Shown: piece after piece, positions 37,259 to 50,991 of the stretch
How the letters are laid out: every line of letters begins with the position of its first letter
Numbering within the stretch: the stretch's first letter is position 1
Assembly (NCBI RefSeq): GCF_002965065.1
Contig: NZ_PTRE01000030.1
Span: forward strand, 43,503-107,502
Reading direction: 5' to 3'
Source of the DNA: Escherichia sp. MOD1-EC7003
GTDB lineage: Bacteria > Pseudomonadota > Gammaproteobacteria > Enterobacterales > Enterobacteriaceae
DNA length: 64,000 bases
The notes under the pieces: generated by a model
The model's database searches: none
What the model was told of the DNA's origin: nothing
Seen by the model: only the letters and a program-made list of their open reading frames with translations
Program-made: the position numbers and the translations under genes

Positions 37259-38196
37259 GCGTTCGTCCTCTCTGCAATGCGCAGAACTGAACTACGGGCA
37301 CGAGGGTTCTCAGCCACCTCTTCTTCGCCCGGCATCAACTTGCCTAGTGCTCGCAGCTGACGGCCACCCAGTTTTTTGAGCTGCTCTTCAGTCATCGGTA
37401 ACCCTGCCGGAACTTGCGGACCGCGGCTGTTTTCACGCATAAAACGTTTCACAATGCGGTCTTCCAGAGAGTGGAAGCTGATGATCGAAAGCCGCCCACC
37501 CGGGGCCAGCACGTTGAGCGAGCTTTTTAGCGCCTGCTCGATCTCCTCCAGTTCACTGTTTACCCAAATGCGCACCGCCTGGAAGGTACGGGTCGCAGGA
37601 TGTTTGAATTTGTCTTTCACCGGCGTTGCGGCAGCCACGACTTCTGCCAGTTCTTTGGTGCGGGTCATCGGTTGTTCGCGGTTACGCTCGACAATGGCGC
37701 GGGCAATGCGTTTGGCAAAACGCTCTTCACCATAGGTTTTCAATACCCAGGCGATATCGGCTTCTTCTGCGGTTTGTAGCCATTCAGCGGCTGACTGCCC
37801 ACGGGTTGGGTCCATACGCATGTCCAGCGGACCATCGCGCATAAAGGAAAAGCCGCGTTCAGCATCATCAAGTTGCGGTGAAGAGACGCCAAGATCGAGG
37901 AGAATGCCGTCGATCTTGCCGATAAGATCGCGCTCGGCAACGTATTCGCCCAGCGCGGAGAAAGGTCCGTGGATGATGGAGAAGCGCGGATCATCAATAG
38001 TCTTCGCAACGGCGATAGCCTGCGGGTCGCGATCGATCGCCAGCAAACGCCCCTCTTCGCCAAGCTGCGAGAGGATCAGACGTGAGTGACCACCGCGACC
38101 AAAAGTCCCATCAATGTAGATGCCATCAGGACGGATATTGAGGCCATTAACGGCTTCATCCAGTAGCACCGTAGTATGTTTATAGTTTTCCATCAT
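37255..38196 (-). CDS. rsmH: 16S rRNA m4C1402 methyltransferase RsmH
   Basis: SAM-dependent N4-methylation of C1402 in the ribosomal P site. The 313-residue protein has the SAM-binding [13 protein letters not shown] (about 34-46), [20 protein letters not shown] and the C-terminal [13 protein letters not shown] motif. I chose ATG 38196 ([16 protein letters not shown]), 1 bp after the mraZ stop; the frame extends upstream but only over mraZ sequence. Confidence 0.97.
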
Positions 38197-38197
38197 T

Positions 38198-38656
38198 TTA
38201 TAGAGACAAGTCCTGCAGTCGCTCCGATAAGTTACCGGTAGCCAACTGCTCTGCGTCGATATCTTCCTTGACCTGTTGATGCCAGGTTGTTTCATCCCAC
38301 AGCTCAAACTTGTTGAACTGTCCAACCAGCATCACTTCTTTTGTCAGCCCGGCATGTTGCCGCAGTACTGGCGCAATTAACAATCGACCGGCGCCATCCA
38401 TCTGACATTCGCTGGCATGACCTAACAGAAGACGCTGCACACGGCGCTCAACTGGGTTCATGCTCGACAGACGCGATAATTTTTGCTCGATAATTTCCCA
38501 TTCAGGCAGGGGGTAAAGCAGCAGGCACGGGTGATGAATGTCAATGGTGCAAACCATTTGACCGGCAGCGTTCTCAAGCAGCTGTTCCCGATAACGGGTA
38601 GGCACTGATAAGCGCCCTTTGCTGTCGAGATTGACTAACGTTGCTCCCCGGAACAT
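38198..38656 (-). CDS. mraZ: Transcriptional repressor MraZ
   Basis: AbrB-like DNA-binding protein that represses the dcw cluster from its own promoter. The 152-residue protein is a tandem of two MraZ/SpoVT folds: [23 protein letters not shown] (start) and [24 protein letters not shown] (about 73-96), both with the DxxGR motif. ATG at 38656 gives the family length. It is the first gene of the cluster, and its binding repeats lie immediately upstream. Confidence 0.97.
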
Positions 38657-38674
38657 GCCAGCCTCACCCCTTAT

Positions 38675-38699
38675 CCCCACTTTGCCCCACAATTTCCCA
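38675..38699 (-). promoter_or_regulatory. MraZ operator, three phased TGGG repeats
   Basis: On the minus strand TGGGA, TGGGG and TGGGG occur at 38695-38699, 38685-38689 and 38675-38679, spaced exactly 10 bp apart. This is the direct-repeat pattern (TGGG-N every 10 bp) bound by the MraZ ring. It lies between the promoter and the mraZ start. Confidence 0.9.
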
Positions 38700-38707
38700 C
38701 TGAAAGG

Positions 38708-38737
38708 AGTTTACGGAGCGGAGGAAAAGCTTGTCAA
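38708..38737 (-). promoter_or_regulatory. dcw cluster promoter (Pmra)
   Basis: Minus-strand TTGACA (38732-38737), an 18-bp spacer and TAAACT (38708-38713) form a good sigma70 promoter about 50 bp upstream of mraZ. It matches the position of Pmra, which drives the first part of the cluster, including ftsI, in K-12. Confidence 0.85.
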
Positions 38738-39148
38738 GCGAGTCACAAGGCATACCGAGGTAAAAAACCCGATGTTTACGGCTAATATCAGCGTTGTTTA
38801 TTTTACGTCCAACGTGCGAAGCAAATTAACGTTATGAATAGCTGTAAGAAAAAATCCCTCATCGTCATCACCGTTTTAAAATGACTCACTATTTTCCACA
38901 GCAAATATAAAGTGTCAGTTTGCGACGCGAGCGGCATTTTAGGACATATCTTCCCCGGTTAACAGTCCCTGTTGCGTCTGTGTGGCGCTTGATGCCAACG
39001 GGTTTTGCGCAAAAGCAAAGAAAAGTGTTTGCTAAATGGGCAATTCATCTCGGCATGTAACAAAATAATGCAAAAACGCACTGCCGATATTACTTAATTA
39101 TTGCGAATTTCAGCAAATGAGTTAATTAACGGGCGGGTTTAAAAAGAC

Positions 39149-39272
39149 TTATCAATAATAGCCAGGAATAGTCTTATTTACTTTAAGGATATTGATGTCC
39201 ATTCCCGTACTCGACGCGCCAGTGGGAAATTCACCTGGCGCGTCGTTTTGTTCGCGGCTTAGCTACGGCTGA
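39149..39272 (+). other. Possible 25-codon plus-strand gene beside cra (unproven)
   Basis: TTATCA (39149-39154), 17 bp and TCTTAT (39172-39177) could be a promoter. AAGGAT (39186-39190 region) then precedes an ATG at 39195, opening 25 codons (MSIPVLDAPVGN...) to a TGA at 39270-39272, antisense to the last 14 bp of cra. The frame is formed largely over a hairpin, so chance is a real alternative. I know no product of this kind. Confidence 0.25.
39212..39249 (+). terminator. Strong hairpin downstream of cra
   Basis: CGACGCGCCAG and CTGGCGCGTCG form an 11-bp perfect stem (39212-39222, 39235-39245) with a 12-nt loop. TTTTG follows on the plus strand only; in the direction of cra no T-tract follows the stem. 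It may still end cra transcripts, but its polarity suits a plus-strand terminator better. Confidence 0.6.
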
Positions 39273-40263
39273 GCACACCGCGGCGATAGAGATTACGTTT
39301 AATGCGTGTTAAACCAGGCTTTGGCTTACGCGGTTCGTCCAGGCTTGCCAGGACAATTTCCAGCACACGCTCTGCGACATCGCGGTGACGTTGAGCCACT
39401 GCCAATACCGGACACTGTAAGAAGTCGAGCAGTTCGTTATCGCCAAAGGTGGCAATTGCCAGGTCAGAAGGCAGTTTGCCGTCGCGACGTAGCGTGACAT
39501 CCATCACCCCTTGCAACAATGCAAACGAAGTTGTGAACAGCGCCTGCGGCATCGGATGCGTTTCCAGCCATTTTTCGAATAATTGGGCTGCGGCCTCCCG
39601 CTCATAGCTGTTGGCATAAAGGAAATGCACTTCGCGCGGATCATCTTTCCAGGCAGTACGGAAACCTTGCTCACGCAAGAAGCTGACAGAAAGCTCCGGC
39701 AGCGCACCAAGATAAAGCACCGTCTCGGCGGGAAACTTACGTAACTCTTCTGCCAGCATTTCGGCATCATCCTGATCGGCACCAACCACGCTGGTGAAAT
39801 GTTCACGATCGAGGGCGCGGTCCAGCGCGACAATCGGGAACGGGTCGTTAGCCCAGCGTTGATAAAAAGGATGCTCTGGTGGCAACGACGTCGAAACAAT
39901 AATGGCATCAACCTGACGCTGTAAAAGATGCTCAATACAGCGCATTTCGTTGTCTGGCTGATCTTCTGAACAAGCAATCAGCAGTTGATAACCTCGTTGC
40001 CGCGCCTGGCGTTCAAGATAGTTAGCGATGCGGGTATAGCTGGTGTTCTCCAGATCGGGGATCACAAGACCAATAGAACGAGTGCGTCCAGCACGAAGCC
40101 CAGCTGCCACGGCGTTCGGGTGGTAATTGTGCTCACGCACCACAGCCATAACTTTTTCAACGGTTTTGTCGCTCACACGGTATTGCTTCGCTTTGCCGTT
40201 AATAACGTAGCTTGCAGTGGTCCGCGACACTCCCGCCAGCCGAGCGATTTCATCCAGTTTCAC
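39259..40263 (-). CDS. cra: Catabolite repressor/activator Cra (FruR)
   Basis: LacI-family regulator that senses fructose 1-phosphate or fructose 1,6-bisphosphate and controls glycolytic and gluconeogenic genes. The 334-residue protein has the N-terminal HTH ([31 protein letters not shown]), the hinge helix ([18 protein letters not shown]) and a periplasmic-binding-protein-like effector domain. It lies downstream of ilvIH and the leader fruL on the same strand. Confidence 0.97.
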   Translation of the reverse strand: MKLDEIARLAGVSRTTASYVINGKAKQYRVSDKTVEKVMAVVREHNYHPNAVAAGLRAGRTRSIGLVIPDLENTSYTRIANYLERQARQRGYQLLIACSEDQPDNEMRCIEHLLQRQVDAIIVSTSLPPEHPFYQRWANDPFPIVALDRALDREHFTSVVGADQDDAEMLAEELRKFPAETVLYLGALPELSVSFLREQGFRTAWKDDPREVHFLYANSYEREAAAQLFEKWLETHPMPQALFTTSFALLQGVMDVTLRRDGKLPSDLAIATFGDNELLDFLQCPVLAVAQRHRDVAERVLEIVLASLDEPRKPKPGLTRIKRNLYRRGVLSRS

Positions 40264-40344
40264 AGTTGCCCCTTGCGTAAAATGTAAAAACCATAGCCAT
40301 TGTACTGGTATGGGTTAAATTCATTAACATCTAAGCGCAGAAAA

Positions 40345-40431
40345 TTAACTGCGGCAACTGCTTTTATTCCAGGTTCCCACTGATTTCGCAAAAAAAGCCC
40401 AACGTGACATGTTGGGCTGCAAATTGCGCAT
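40345..40431 (-). CDS. fruL: fruR/cra leader peptide
   Basis: A 28-codon frame starting [18 protein letters not shown] lies between ilvH and cra and matches the peptide annotated as fruL in K-12. A terminator hairpin with a seven-T tract (40390-40417) lies inside the frame, so its translation could influence termination of ilvIH transcripts or read-through to cra. Its start is 12 bp past the ilvH stop. No regulatory role is proven to my knowledge. Confidence 0.7.
40390..40417 (-). terminator. ilvIH terminator within fruL
   Basis: Minus strand GCCCAAC-ATGTCAC-GTTGGGC followed by TTTTTTT: 7-bp stem, 7-nt loop and a U-tract, typical intrinsic terminator. It begins 26 bp after the ilvH stop. Confidence 0.85.
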
Positions 40432-40442
40432 TGAGATCGTTC

Positions 40443-40934
40443 TCAACGCATTATTTTATCGCCGCGCGAAAGTCCGACCACGCCAGAGCGAGCAACTTCC
40501 ACAATTTTCGCCACATCGCGAATCGATGCTAAAAATGCATCAAGTTTATCGCTGGTGCCTGCTAATTGAACGGTATAAAGCGATGGGGTGACATCGATAA
40601 TTTGCCCACGGAATATTTCCGTATTACGTTTCACTTCGTCACGTCCGTAGCCGCTGGCCTGAATTTTCACCAGCATGATTTCCCGCTCAACATGCGCCCC
40701 CTGCCCCAACTCGCTCACGCGTAATACATCGACCAGCTTGTGTAATTGCTTTTCGATCTGCTCAAGCACTTTTTCATCGCCCACGGTCTGGATGGTCATA
40801 CGCGATAATGTCGGATCGTCGGTTGGTGCGACGGTCAGGCTTTCAATGTTATAGCCACGCTGGGAAAAAAGGCCAATCACGCGGGATAACGCGCCTGATT
40901 CATTTTCGAGTAAGACTGATAATATCCGGCGCAT
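40443..40934 (-). CDS. ilvH: Acetolactate synthase III small subunit
   Basis: Regulatory subunit of acetohydroxyacid synthase III; confers valine feedback inhibition on IlvI. The 163-residue protein starts with an ACT domain ([34 protein letters not shown], about 2-35) followed by a second ferredoxin-like domain. The Gly14-type residue and the N29-region needed for valine inhibition look normal. It follows ilvI by 2 bp. Confidence 0.97.
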
Positions 40935-40936
40935 AA

Positions 40937-42661
40937 TCAGGTTCTCTCCGTTTTACTTAACCACATTTCATCCATTCCACCCCCGCGAATCTGCATCGGG
41001 TAGACGTGCTCACTGCCATCAACGGTGACATCAACAAACACCAGGCGATTATTGCGCACCTGTTCCAGCGCCTCGCTAAGTTTGCTTTCCAGCTCTTGCG
41101 GATGAGAAATCTGAAGCCCGACATGCCCATAGGCTTCTGCCAGACGGACGAAATCGGGTAGCGATTGCATATAAGATTGTGAATGACGGCCGGAATAGAT
41201 CATGTCCTGCCACTGTTTCACCATCCCCAGATAGCGGTTATTGAGATTCACCACCAGTACGGGCAACGCGTATTGCAACGCTGTAGACAATTCCTGAATG
41301 TTCATCTGAATACTGCCGTCGCCAGTGACGCAAACCACGGTTTCTTCTGGCAACGCCATTTTGACGCCCAACGCCGCAGGCAGACCAAAGCCCATGGTGC
41401 CGAGGCCTCCGGAATTGATCCAGCGACGGGGTTTGTCGAATGGATAATAAAGCGCGGCGAACATCTGGTGTTGCCCAACATCGGAGGTCACGTAAGCGTC
41501 CCCCTTCGTCAACCGCCAAAGAGTCTCGATCACCGCCTGCGGTTTAATCTTTTCACTGTGGGTGTCATATTTCAGGCATTGACGAGTGCGCCACTGTTCA
41601 ATCTGCTGCCACCAGTCGCGGATCTCATCCAGCGGTTGATGGGTGGATTCTTGCGACAAGAGTTCAAACATTTGTTCGAGAACCTGGCGAGCATCCCCCA
41701 CAATCGGGATATCAGCCGTCACGGTTTTAGAAATGGAGGTAGGATCAATATCGATATGCAGAACAGTGGCATTTGGGCAGTACTTTGTCAGATTGTTCGT
41801 CGTTCGATCATCAAACCGTACCCCGACGGCAAAAATCACATCCGCGTTATGCATCGTCATATTGGCTTCGTAGGTGCCGTGCATTCCCAGCATGCCCAAT
41901 GCCTGACGATGCGTTGCCGGAAACGCCCCCAGCCCCATCAATGAGGAAACAACGGGCAGATTCAACGCCTCCACCATTTCTCTCAGCTGCTGATGGCAGC
42001 CAGCCGTGATGACCCCACCACCTACGTAAACAACCGGTTTTTTTGCCGCCACCAGCGCTTGCAGAGCGCGCTTTATTTGCCCTTTATGTCCGGTGGTAGT
42101 GGGATTGTAAGAACGCATACTGACCGACTCCGGCCAGACATAAGGTAATTTGTTCGCAGGATTAAGAATATCTTTCGGTAAATCAACTACCACTGGTCCA
42201 GGGCGACCACTTGCCGCAAGCCAGAAAGCCTTTTTCAGCACCTGCGGAATGTCTTCCGTTTGCTTAACCAGAAAACTGTGTTTAACCACCGGGCGGGAAA
42301 TCCCCACCATGTCGCACTCCTGAAAGGCATCGTAGCCTATCAACGAGGTCGCTACCTGCCCGGAAAGGACAACTAATGGAACGGAATCCATATAAGCGGT
42401 GGCGATGCCAGTAATCGCATTGGTCGCCCCTGGACCCGACGTTACCAGCACGACGCCGACTTCCCCGGTTGCGCGCGCCAGACCATCAGCCATATGCACC
42501 GCTGCTTGCTCATGACGAACTAATACATGATCGATACCCCCCACGGTATGCAGTGCATCGTAAATATCAAGGACCGCGCCTCCGGGATAACCGAATACTT
42601 GTTTAACGCCCTGATCGATAAGCGATCGGACGACCATCTCGGCTCCAGACAACATCTCCAT
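40937..42661 (-). CDS. ilvI: Acetolactate synthase III large subunit
   Basis: Catalytic ThDP/FAD subunit making acetolactate and acetohydroxybutyrate for valine, leucine and isoleucine. The 574-residue protein has the catalytic Glu in [15 protein letters not shown] (about 47), the FAD domain and the ThDP motif [17 protein letters not shown] to LNN (about 425-455). I chose the ATG at 42661 ([14 protein letters not shown]), preceded by AGGCAGG, over the ATG four codons upstream, since it gives the K-12 length. In K-12 the operon is activated by Lrp. Confidence 0.97.
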   Translation of the reverse strand: MEMLSGAEMVVRSLIDQGVKQVFGYPGGAVLDIYDALHTVGGIDHVLVRHEQAAVHMADGLARATGEVGVVLVTSGPGATNAITGIATAYMDSVPLVVLSGQVATSLIGYDAFQECDMVGISRPVVKHSFLVKQTEDIPQVLKKAFWLAASGRPGPVVVDLPKDILNPANKLPYVWPESVSMRSYNPTTTGHKGQIKRALQALVAAKKPVVYVGGGVITAGCHQQLREMVEALNLPVVSSLMGLGAFPATHRQALGMLGMHGTYEANMTMHNADVIFAVGVRFDDRTTNNLTKYCPNATVLHIDIDPTSISKTVTADIPIVGDARQVLEQMFELLSQESTHQPLDEIRDWWQQIEQWRTRQCLKYDTHSEKIKPQAVIETLWRLTKGDAYVTSDVGQHQMFAALYYPFDKPRRWINSGGLGTMGFGLPAALGVKMALPEETVVCVTGDGSIQMNIQELSTALQYALPVLVVNLNNRYLGMVKQWQDMIYSGRHSQSYMQSLPDFVRLAEAYGHVGLQISHPQELESKLSEALEQVRNNRLVFVDVTVDGSEHVYPMQIRGGGMDEMWLSKTERT

Positions 42662-42979
42662 GGCCTGCCTCACTGTTTGACGGAAAAAAATGTGTAAAAC
42701 ACATTAACCGTCCGATCTTGCTTAAGCAATTAGCCGCCAGAGACATAAACGCCGGGTAATAAGAATAAACAGGAGGAAAGGTGAAAAGAAACGATAAAAT
42801 CCTCCACTACGGAGAATTAAATTGATAATAAATCGGCTGAATCCCACAACTTACAGCAATTTATCTATTTTTTGAATTAATCCTAAAATAGCGAGATCAC
42901 ACATTCAGAATAAAATTCTACATTCAATAAAAAATACAGAATAAACCAGACATTAATGTCTGGCCTATTCTGCATTCAG
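42662..42979 (-). promoter_or_regulatory. ilvIH control region
   Basis: This 318-bp region between ilvI and the end of leuO contains a plausible ilvIH promoter on the minus strand: TTGCTT (42724-42729), 17 bp, TAATGT (42701-42706), about 40 bp before ilvI. The AT-rich DNA at 42800-42940 is where Lrp binds in K-12; I did not assign individual sites. The leuO terminator is at the far end. Confidence 0.55.
42941..42963 (-). terminator. leuO terminator
   Basis: Minus strand CCAGACA-TTAA-TGTCTGG followed by TTTAT, starting 16 bp after the leuO stop; a compact intrinsic terminator that isolates leuO from ilvIH. Confidence 0.8.
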
Positions 42980-43924
42980 TTAGCGTTTGCAAATTGAGAC
43001 TAATTGCTCTTCCATCCACTGATGGCCTTTATCGCGCCCGGCAGCTTCATGCCAGGAGAGATAGCAGGTTCTGCTGTTTTGTTTTAACGGCAGCGGTAAT
43101 ACCTGTAATTCTAAGGATTCAGCGAACTCTTCAGCCAGCCAACGCGGCGCAATAGCGACCAGATGCGTTTGCGACACCACGCTAAGTACGCTCATCATTG
43201 CCATGCCCTGATACGCGATACTGGCTTGCTTGTCTACCGTGTCATACCACGGTTGACTAAATGACGCGAAACGATCGAGCGAAACCGCCGCATGTTGTTC
43301 ATTATAAACATCATGTTTCAGTAACGGGCCTTTAATTGTTGGATGATTTTTGCTGGCTACCAGCACCATTTCATCTTTAAATAATGGCACACTGGTAAAT
43401 TCAGGACGATGGAAGTCTTCATAACTAATCACAAACTCCGTTTCCTGATAACGCAGCTGATGTTCAGTATTCTGATTTAATGAAGATTTGAACATAACAT
43501 GTATATTTGGCGCAATCTGCTCAACGTGATTATAAATCTGCGAGGTCAGAATGCTGTCTAATGGGCTGCAAACGCAAAGATGGAATACGCGTTCACTGCT
43601 TGCGGGCTCAAAACCTGAACCCGGCAATTCATTTTGAACTAGTTGCAATGCCTGACGAACTGAACCAAAAAGTTGAAATGCGCGAGCAGTTGGTTGAATA
43701 CCACGTCCATAACGAACAAAAAGCTCGTCATTAAACATCACCTTCAGGCGTGCAACAGCGTTACTGACCGCAGGCTGCGACATTCCCAGAACATGAGCGG
43801 CACGGGTGATATTTTGCTCCTGCATCACGGCATCGAAAACGGTTAATAAGTTGAGATCGACCATGCGTAGCTGTGGCTTGCTTAACTCCACCGTCTCTGG
43901 ATGATCTGTTTGTACCTCTGGCAT
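42980..43924 (-). CDS. leuO: LysR-family regulator LeuO
   Basis: Pleiotropic DNA-binding protein that counteracts H-NS silencing at many loci. The 314-residue protein has the LysR HTH ([34 protein letters not shown], about 23-80) and a PBP-like effector domain. I chose the ATG at 43924 ([13 protein letters not shown]), preceded by GGAG, over the in-frame ATG 28 codons upstream because it gives the family length. It is divergent from leuLABCD. Confidence 0.95.
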   Translation of the reverse strand: MPEVQTDHPETVELSKPQLRMVDLNLLTVFDAVMQEQNITRAAHVLGMSQPAVSNAVARLKVMFNDELFVRYGRGIQPTARAFQLFGSVRQALQLVQNELPGSGFEPASSERVFHLCVCSPLDSILTSQIYNHVEQIAPNIHVMFKSSLNQNTEHQLRYQETEFVISYEDFHRPEFTSVPLFKDEMVLVASKNHPTIKGPLLKHDVYNEQHAAVSLDRFASFSQPWYDTVDKQASIAYQGMAMMSVLSVVSQTHLVAIAPRWLAEEFAESLELQVLPLPLKQNSRTCYLSWHEAAGRDKGHQWMEEQLVSICKR

Positions 43925-44583
43925 ACTTAACTCCACTGTCACACGTAACTCCCTTTCCCTTATTGGAATGCAGAGAAATAATCCTGAAGAATATGATTTA
44001 TCATGCATATAAAATAAGAAAAAGGAAAATGCGTAAAATTAGGAAAACATAAAGATACGGGTTCTGATAAAAACAGAATCCACTGCCGAGGAAAGAGTCA
44101 TTTACCACAGCATAATAATCCATAATGTTTTTGTTGCGAAAACGATCTAATCATAAGTACCACGAATACTCAATCATCATAAAAATGGATTAAACGTGCC
44201 TTTTTAATAATTAATTTATATATTTAATGCATCAAACCTTAACATTAATCCAACAATAATATTCACCAAATCAATATCAAGAAATTCACAAAACATATAA
44301 ATTCAATATAAATCATCAGGATAGCTTGGGTAACCAGCACGTTTCACCCACTCTTGCTTCGTTGATTAAATGCAATAAATTATTCTGAAGTATGTCAAGC
44401 AATGAAATGTATGTATGGTTAAGCAGAAATTAATATCGCTTGTTTTAACAGCCACAGCACAATTAGCTAATTTGACGGATGCAGAACTCACGCGGGCGGG
44501 ATGTTTTTGTTGCATCAGGGTTGACATCCGTTTTTGTATCCAGTAACTCTAAAAGCATATCGCATTCATCTGGAGCTGATTTA
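43925..44583. promoter_or_regulatory. leuO-leuLABCD divergent region
   Basis: This 659-bp region is strongly AT-rich, especially 44130-44310 with runs such as TTAATAATTAATTTATATAT. It has no convincing gene. It contains the leu promoter near 44521 and, in E. coli and Salmonella, the H-NS nucleation and LeuO binding sites that give supercoiling-coupled expression of the ilvIH-leuO-leuABCD locus. Individual binding sites were not assigned. Confidence 0.7.
44521..44549 (+). promoter_or_regulatory. leuLABCD promoter
   Basis: TTGACA (44521-44526), 17-bp spacer, TAACTC (44544-44549). The consensus -35 and spacing, 35 bp upstream of leuL, fit the known supercoiling-sensitive leu promoter. Confidence 0.85.
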
Positions 44584-44670
44584 ATGACTCACATCATTCG
44601 CTTTATCGGTCTACTACTACTAAACGCATCTTCTTTGCGCGGTAGACCAGTGAGCGGCATTCAGCATTAA
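44584..44670 (+). CDS. leuL: leu operon leader peptide
   Basis: A 28-codon frame ([20 protein letters not shown]...) with four consecutive CTA leucine codons at residues 10-13. Ribosome stalling at these rare codons when charged tRNA-Leu is short opens the downstream attenuator. GGAG lies at 44572-44575. Confidence 0.95.
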   Translation: MTHIIRFIGLLLLNASSLRGRPVSGIQH

Positions 44671-44688
44671 GCCAGCACGCAGTCAAAC

Positions 44689-44718
44689 AAAAACCCGCGC
44701 CATTGCGCGGGTTTTTTT
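44689..44718 (+). terminator. leu operon attenuator
   Basis: AAACCCGCGC-CATT-GCGCGGGTTT followed by TTTT: a 10-bp stem with a T-run, 20 bp after leuL and 43 bp before leuA. It is the transcription attenuator controlled by leuL translation. Confidence 0.93.
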
Positions 44719-44761
44719 ATGCCCGAAGCGAGGCGCTCTAAAAGAGACAAGGACCCAAACC

Positions 44762-47424
<2,663 letters not shown>

Positions 47425-47426
47425 TC

Positions 47427-49443
<2,017 letters not shown>

Positions 49444-49450
49444 TTCCCTT

Positions 49451-49474
49451 GCCCGGTCAAATGACCGGGCTTTC
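49451..49474. terminator. Terminator between leuD and setA
   Basis: GCCCGGTC-AAAT-GACCGGGC followed by TTTCC on the plus strand; 8-bp stem 7 bp after the leuD stop, and 22 bp beyond the convergent setA end. Confidence 0.8.
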
Positions 49475-49491
49475 CGCTATCGTCCACGTCA

Positions 49492-50670
49492 TCAAACGTC
49501 TTTAACCTTTGCGGTTAAAAATAATGCAACAACAGAAATAACCGCAATTACCCAGTAGACAGCAAAGTGCCCCCAACTTTGTGCAATTGCTCCCTGAATA
49601 ACGCCAGCCAGAATTACCCCTGTAGAAATACTGTTGGTAAATAAGGTGGTAGCTGCCCCCGCTCTTCCTGGCATTAAATCCTGAAACCATAGCATCCCAA
49701 TACCCGCAACAATGCCGATAAATACAGCGTTAAAAAGTTGCAGCGTCATCAACGCCATACGGCTATGAAAGAAAATCAATCCGGTGTAAAACAGCACACC
49801 TGCCGCCACTGCTATGACCATCATTCGCCGCTTACCATAACGTTTTACATAGTAGCCAGCCAGAATCATTGCTGGTATTTCCAGTCCAGCTGCCGTCCCC
49901 ATCAGGAAACCCGCCAGTTTGTCTGGCAATCCTAACTCGCTACTGATCCACAACGGCATATCAATAATGTACATGGTGTTGCAGGTCCACATTAACGTCG
50001 AGGCGACAAATAACATCCGTACGTTACTATCCTGCCAGCCACCTTGCATTGATAAAGCATTTTCCGGCGGCAGCTCTACCCGCGCCACAGACGGAAGCAT
50101 AAATGCAATCAATACCAGACTGAGTGTGAATACCCCGGCGGCAATCGAAAACATCACTGTAAAGCCGTAATTCAACGCCAGCATAAAGGCCAGCGGTGGA
50201 CCGATAACCCATGCCAGAGAAAGCTGCGCACGCATCACCGAGCTAAACATCACCACTTCTCGCGCCGAGTTATCCGCGTATTCCCGCGCCAGAGCAAATA
50301 ACTGTGGCATTGCCGTATTGGCCAGCGATGCCAGAAGCACACCACAGGTGATAAGCGTCAGATAATGACGATTAAATGCAAACAATAGCGCATTGCCGAT
50401 AGCCATCAAACAGCAAAATATAATCAGTTTTCGCCGATCGCCCTGACTGTCAGAACGTTTTGCCAACCAGAGGCTTACGCCGATCCCAGCAATAGCATTC
50501 ACCGTATAAAAGAGTCCGATCCAGAAAGGTTGCGCGCCAACCTCACGACTCAGAAATAAGCTCAACGTAGGAGCCTGTAGCGCCCCGGCCACCCCCATCA
50601 TAAAAGCGACCAGCATAAATGCCGCGTAAACACCGTTCATACGGCGAGCCATCATCATTATCCAGATCAT
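49492..50670 (-). CDS. setA: Sugar efflux transporter SetA
   Basis: MFS exporter for glucosides, lactose and related sugars; in K-12 it is translated from the sgrS-setA message during glucose-phosphate stress. The 392-residue protein has 12 hydrophobic segments and the MFS loop LAKRSDSQGDRRKL (about 69-82). Start ATG at 50670 gives MIWIMMMARRMNGVYA. It lies just downstream of the sgrS terminator on the same strand. Confidence 0.95.
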   Translation of the reverse strand: MIWIMMMARRMNGVYAAFMLVAFMMGVAGALQAPTLSLFLSREVGAQPFWIGLFYTVNAIAGIGVSLWLAKRSDSQGDRRKLIIFCCLMAIGNALLFAFNRHYLTLITCGVLLASLANTAMPQLFALAREYADNSAREVVMFSSVMRAQLSLAWVIGPPLAFMLALNYGFTVMFSIAAGVFTLSLVLIAFMLPSVARVELPPENALSMQGGWQDSNVRMLFVASTLMWTCNTMYIIDMPLWISSELGLPDKLAGFLMGTAAGLEIPAMILAGYYVKRYGKRRMMVIAVAAGVLFYTGLIFFHSRMALMTLQLFNAVFIGIVAGIGMLWFQDLMPGRAGAATTLFTNSISTGVILAGVIQGAIAQSWGHFAVYWVIAVISVVALFLTAKVKDV

Positions 50671-50705
50671 ATGTTCCCTTTTTAGCGCGGCGAGAATAAA
50701 AAAAA

Positions 50706-50726
50706 CCAGCAGGTATAATCTGCTGG
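50706..50726 (-). terminator. sgrS intrinsic terminator
   Basis: CCAGCAG-ATTATAC-CTGCTGG on the minus strand with eight T following (50698-50705). The long U-tail is also the Hfq site of SgrS. Confidence 0.92.
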
Positions 50727-50771
50727 CGGGTGATTTTACACCAATACTCAGTCACACATGATGCAGGCAAG

Positions 50772-50903
50772 TCAACTTTCAGAATTGCGGTCATCCCACT
50801 GCATCAGTTCTTCAAGCATGGTTAATCGTTGTGGGACGCTTAACCAACGCAACCAGCACAACGTCGCTGTCGCGGTAAAATAGTGCTGATAAAACTGACG
50901 CAT
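50772..50903 (-). CDS. sgrT: SgrT, inhibitor of glucose transport encoded in SgrS
   Basis: A 43-residue peptide (MRQFYQHYFTATATLCW to WDDRNSES) encoded in the 5' part of SgrS. In E. coli it inhibits the PtsG permease directly, complementing the RNA's base-pairing role. Here the Shine-Dalgarno is a near-perfect AAGGAGGTG ending five bases before the ATG; I recall K-12 as AAGGGGGTG, where the site is masked in a short hairpin and translation is low. Confidence 0.9.
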   Translation of the reverse strand: MRQFYQHYFTATATLCWLRWLSVPQRLTMLEELMQWDDRNSES

Positions 50904-50991
50904 GGGGCACCTCCTTGCTTCATCGTCAGGAATTATTGGCTTAATATAGGGATTATAAAATTGCTGACTTTTGCGCAGGAGTTCCCCTTTT

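Larger units (their letters stand above)
38657..39258. promoter_or_regulatory. mraZ-cra intergenic region
   Basis: This 602-bp AT-rich gap holds the MraZ operator and dcw promoter at its left end, and a hairpin after cra with a possible short plus-strand frame at its right end, all listed separately. The middle (about 38770-39140) shows no gene or repeat I can support. Confidence 0.7.
50698..50924 (-). ncRNA. sgrS: Small RNA SgrS
   Basis: Hfq-dependent RNA induced by SgrR during sugar-phosphate stress; it pairs with ptsG and other mRNAs and promotes yigL stability. The minus strand from GATGAAGC (50924) to the terminator T-run (50698) is 227 nt, exactly the K-12 length. The ptsG-pairing stretch (TGTGACTGAGTATTGGTG) is intact near 50738-50759. 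The terminator stem CCAGCAG...CTGCTGG is followed by eight T. The first 20 nt carry AAGGAGGTG before the sgrT start. Confidence 0.95.
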
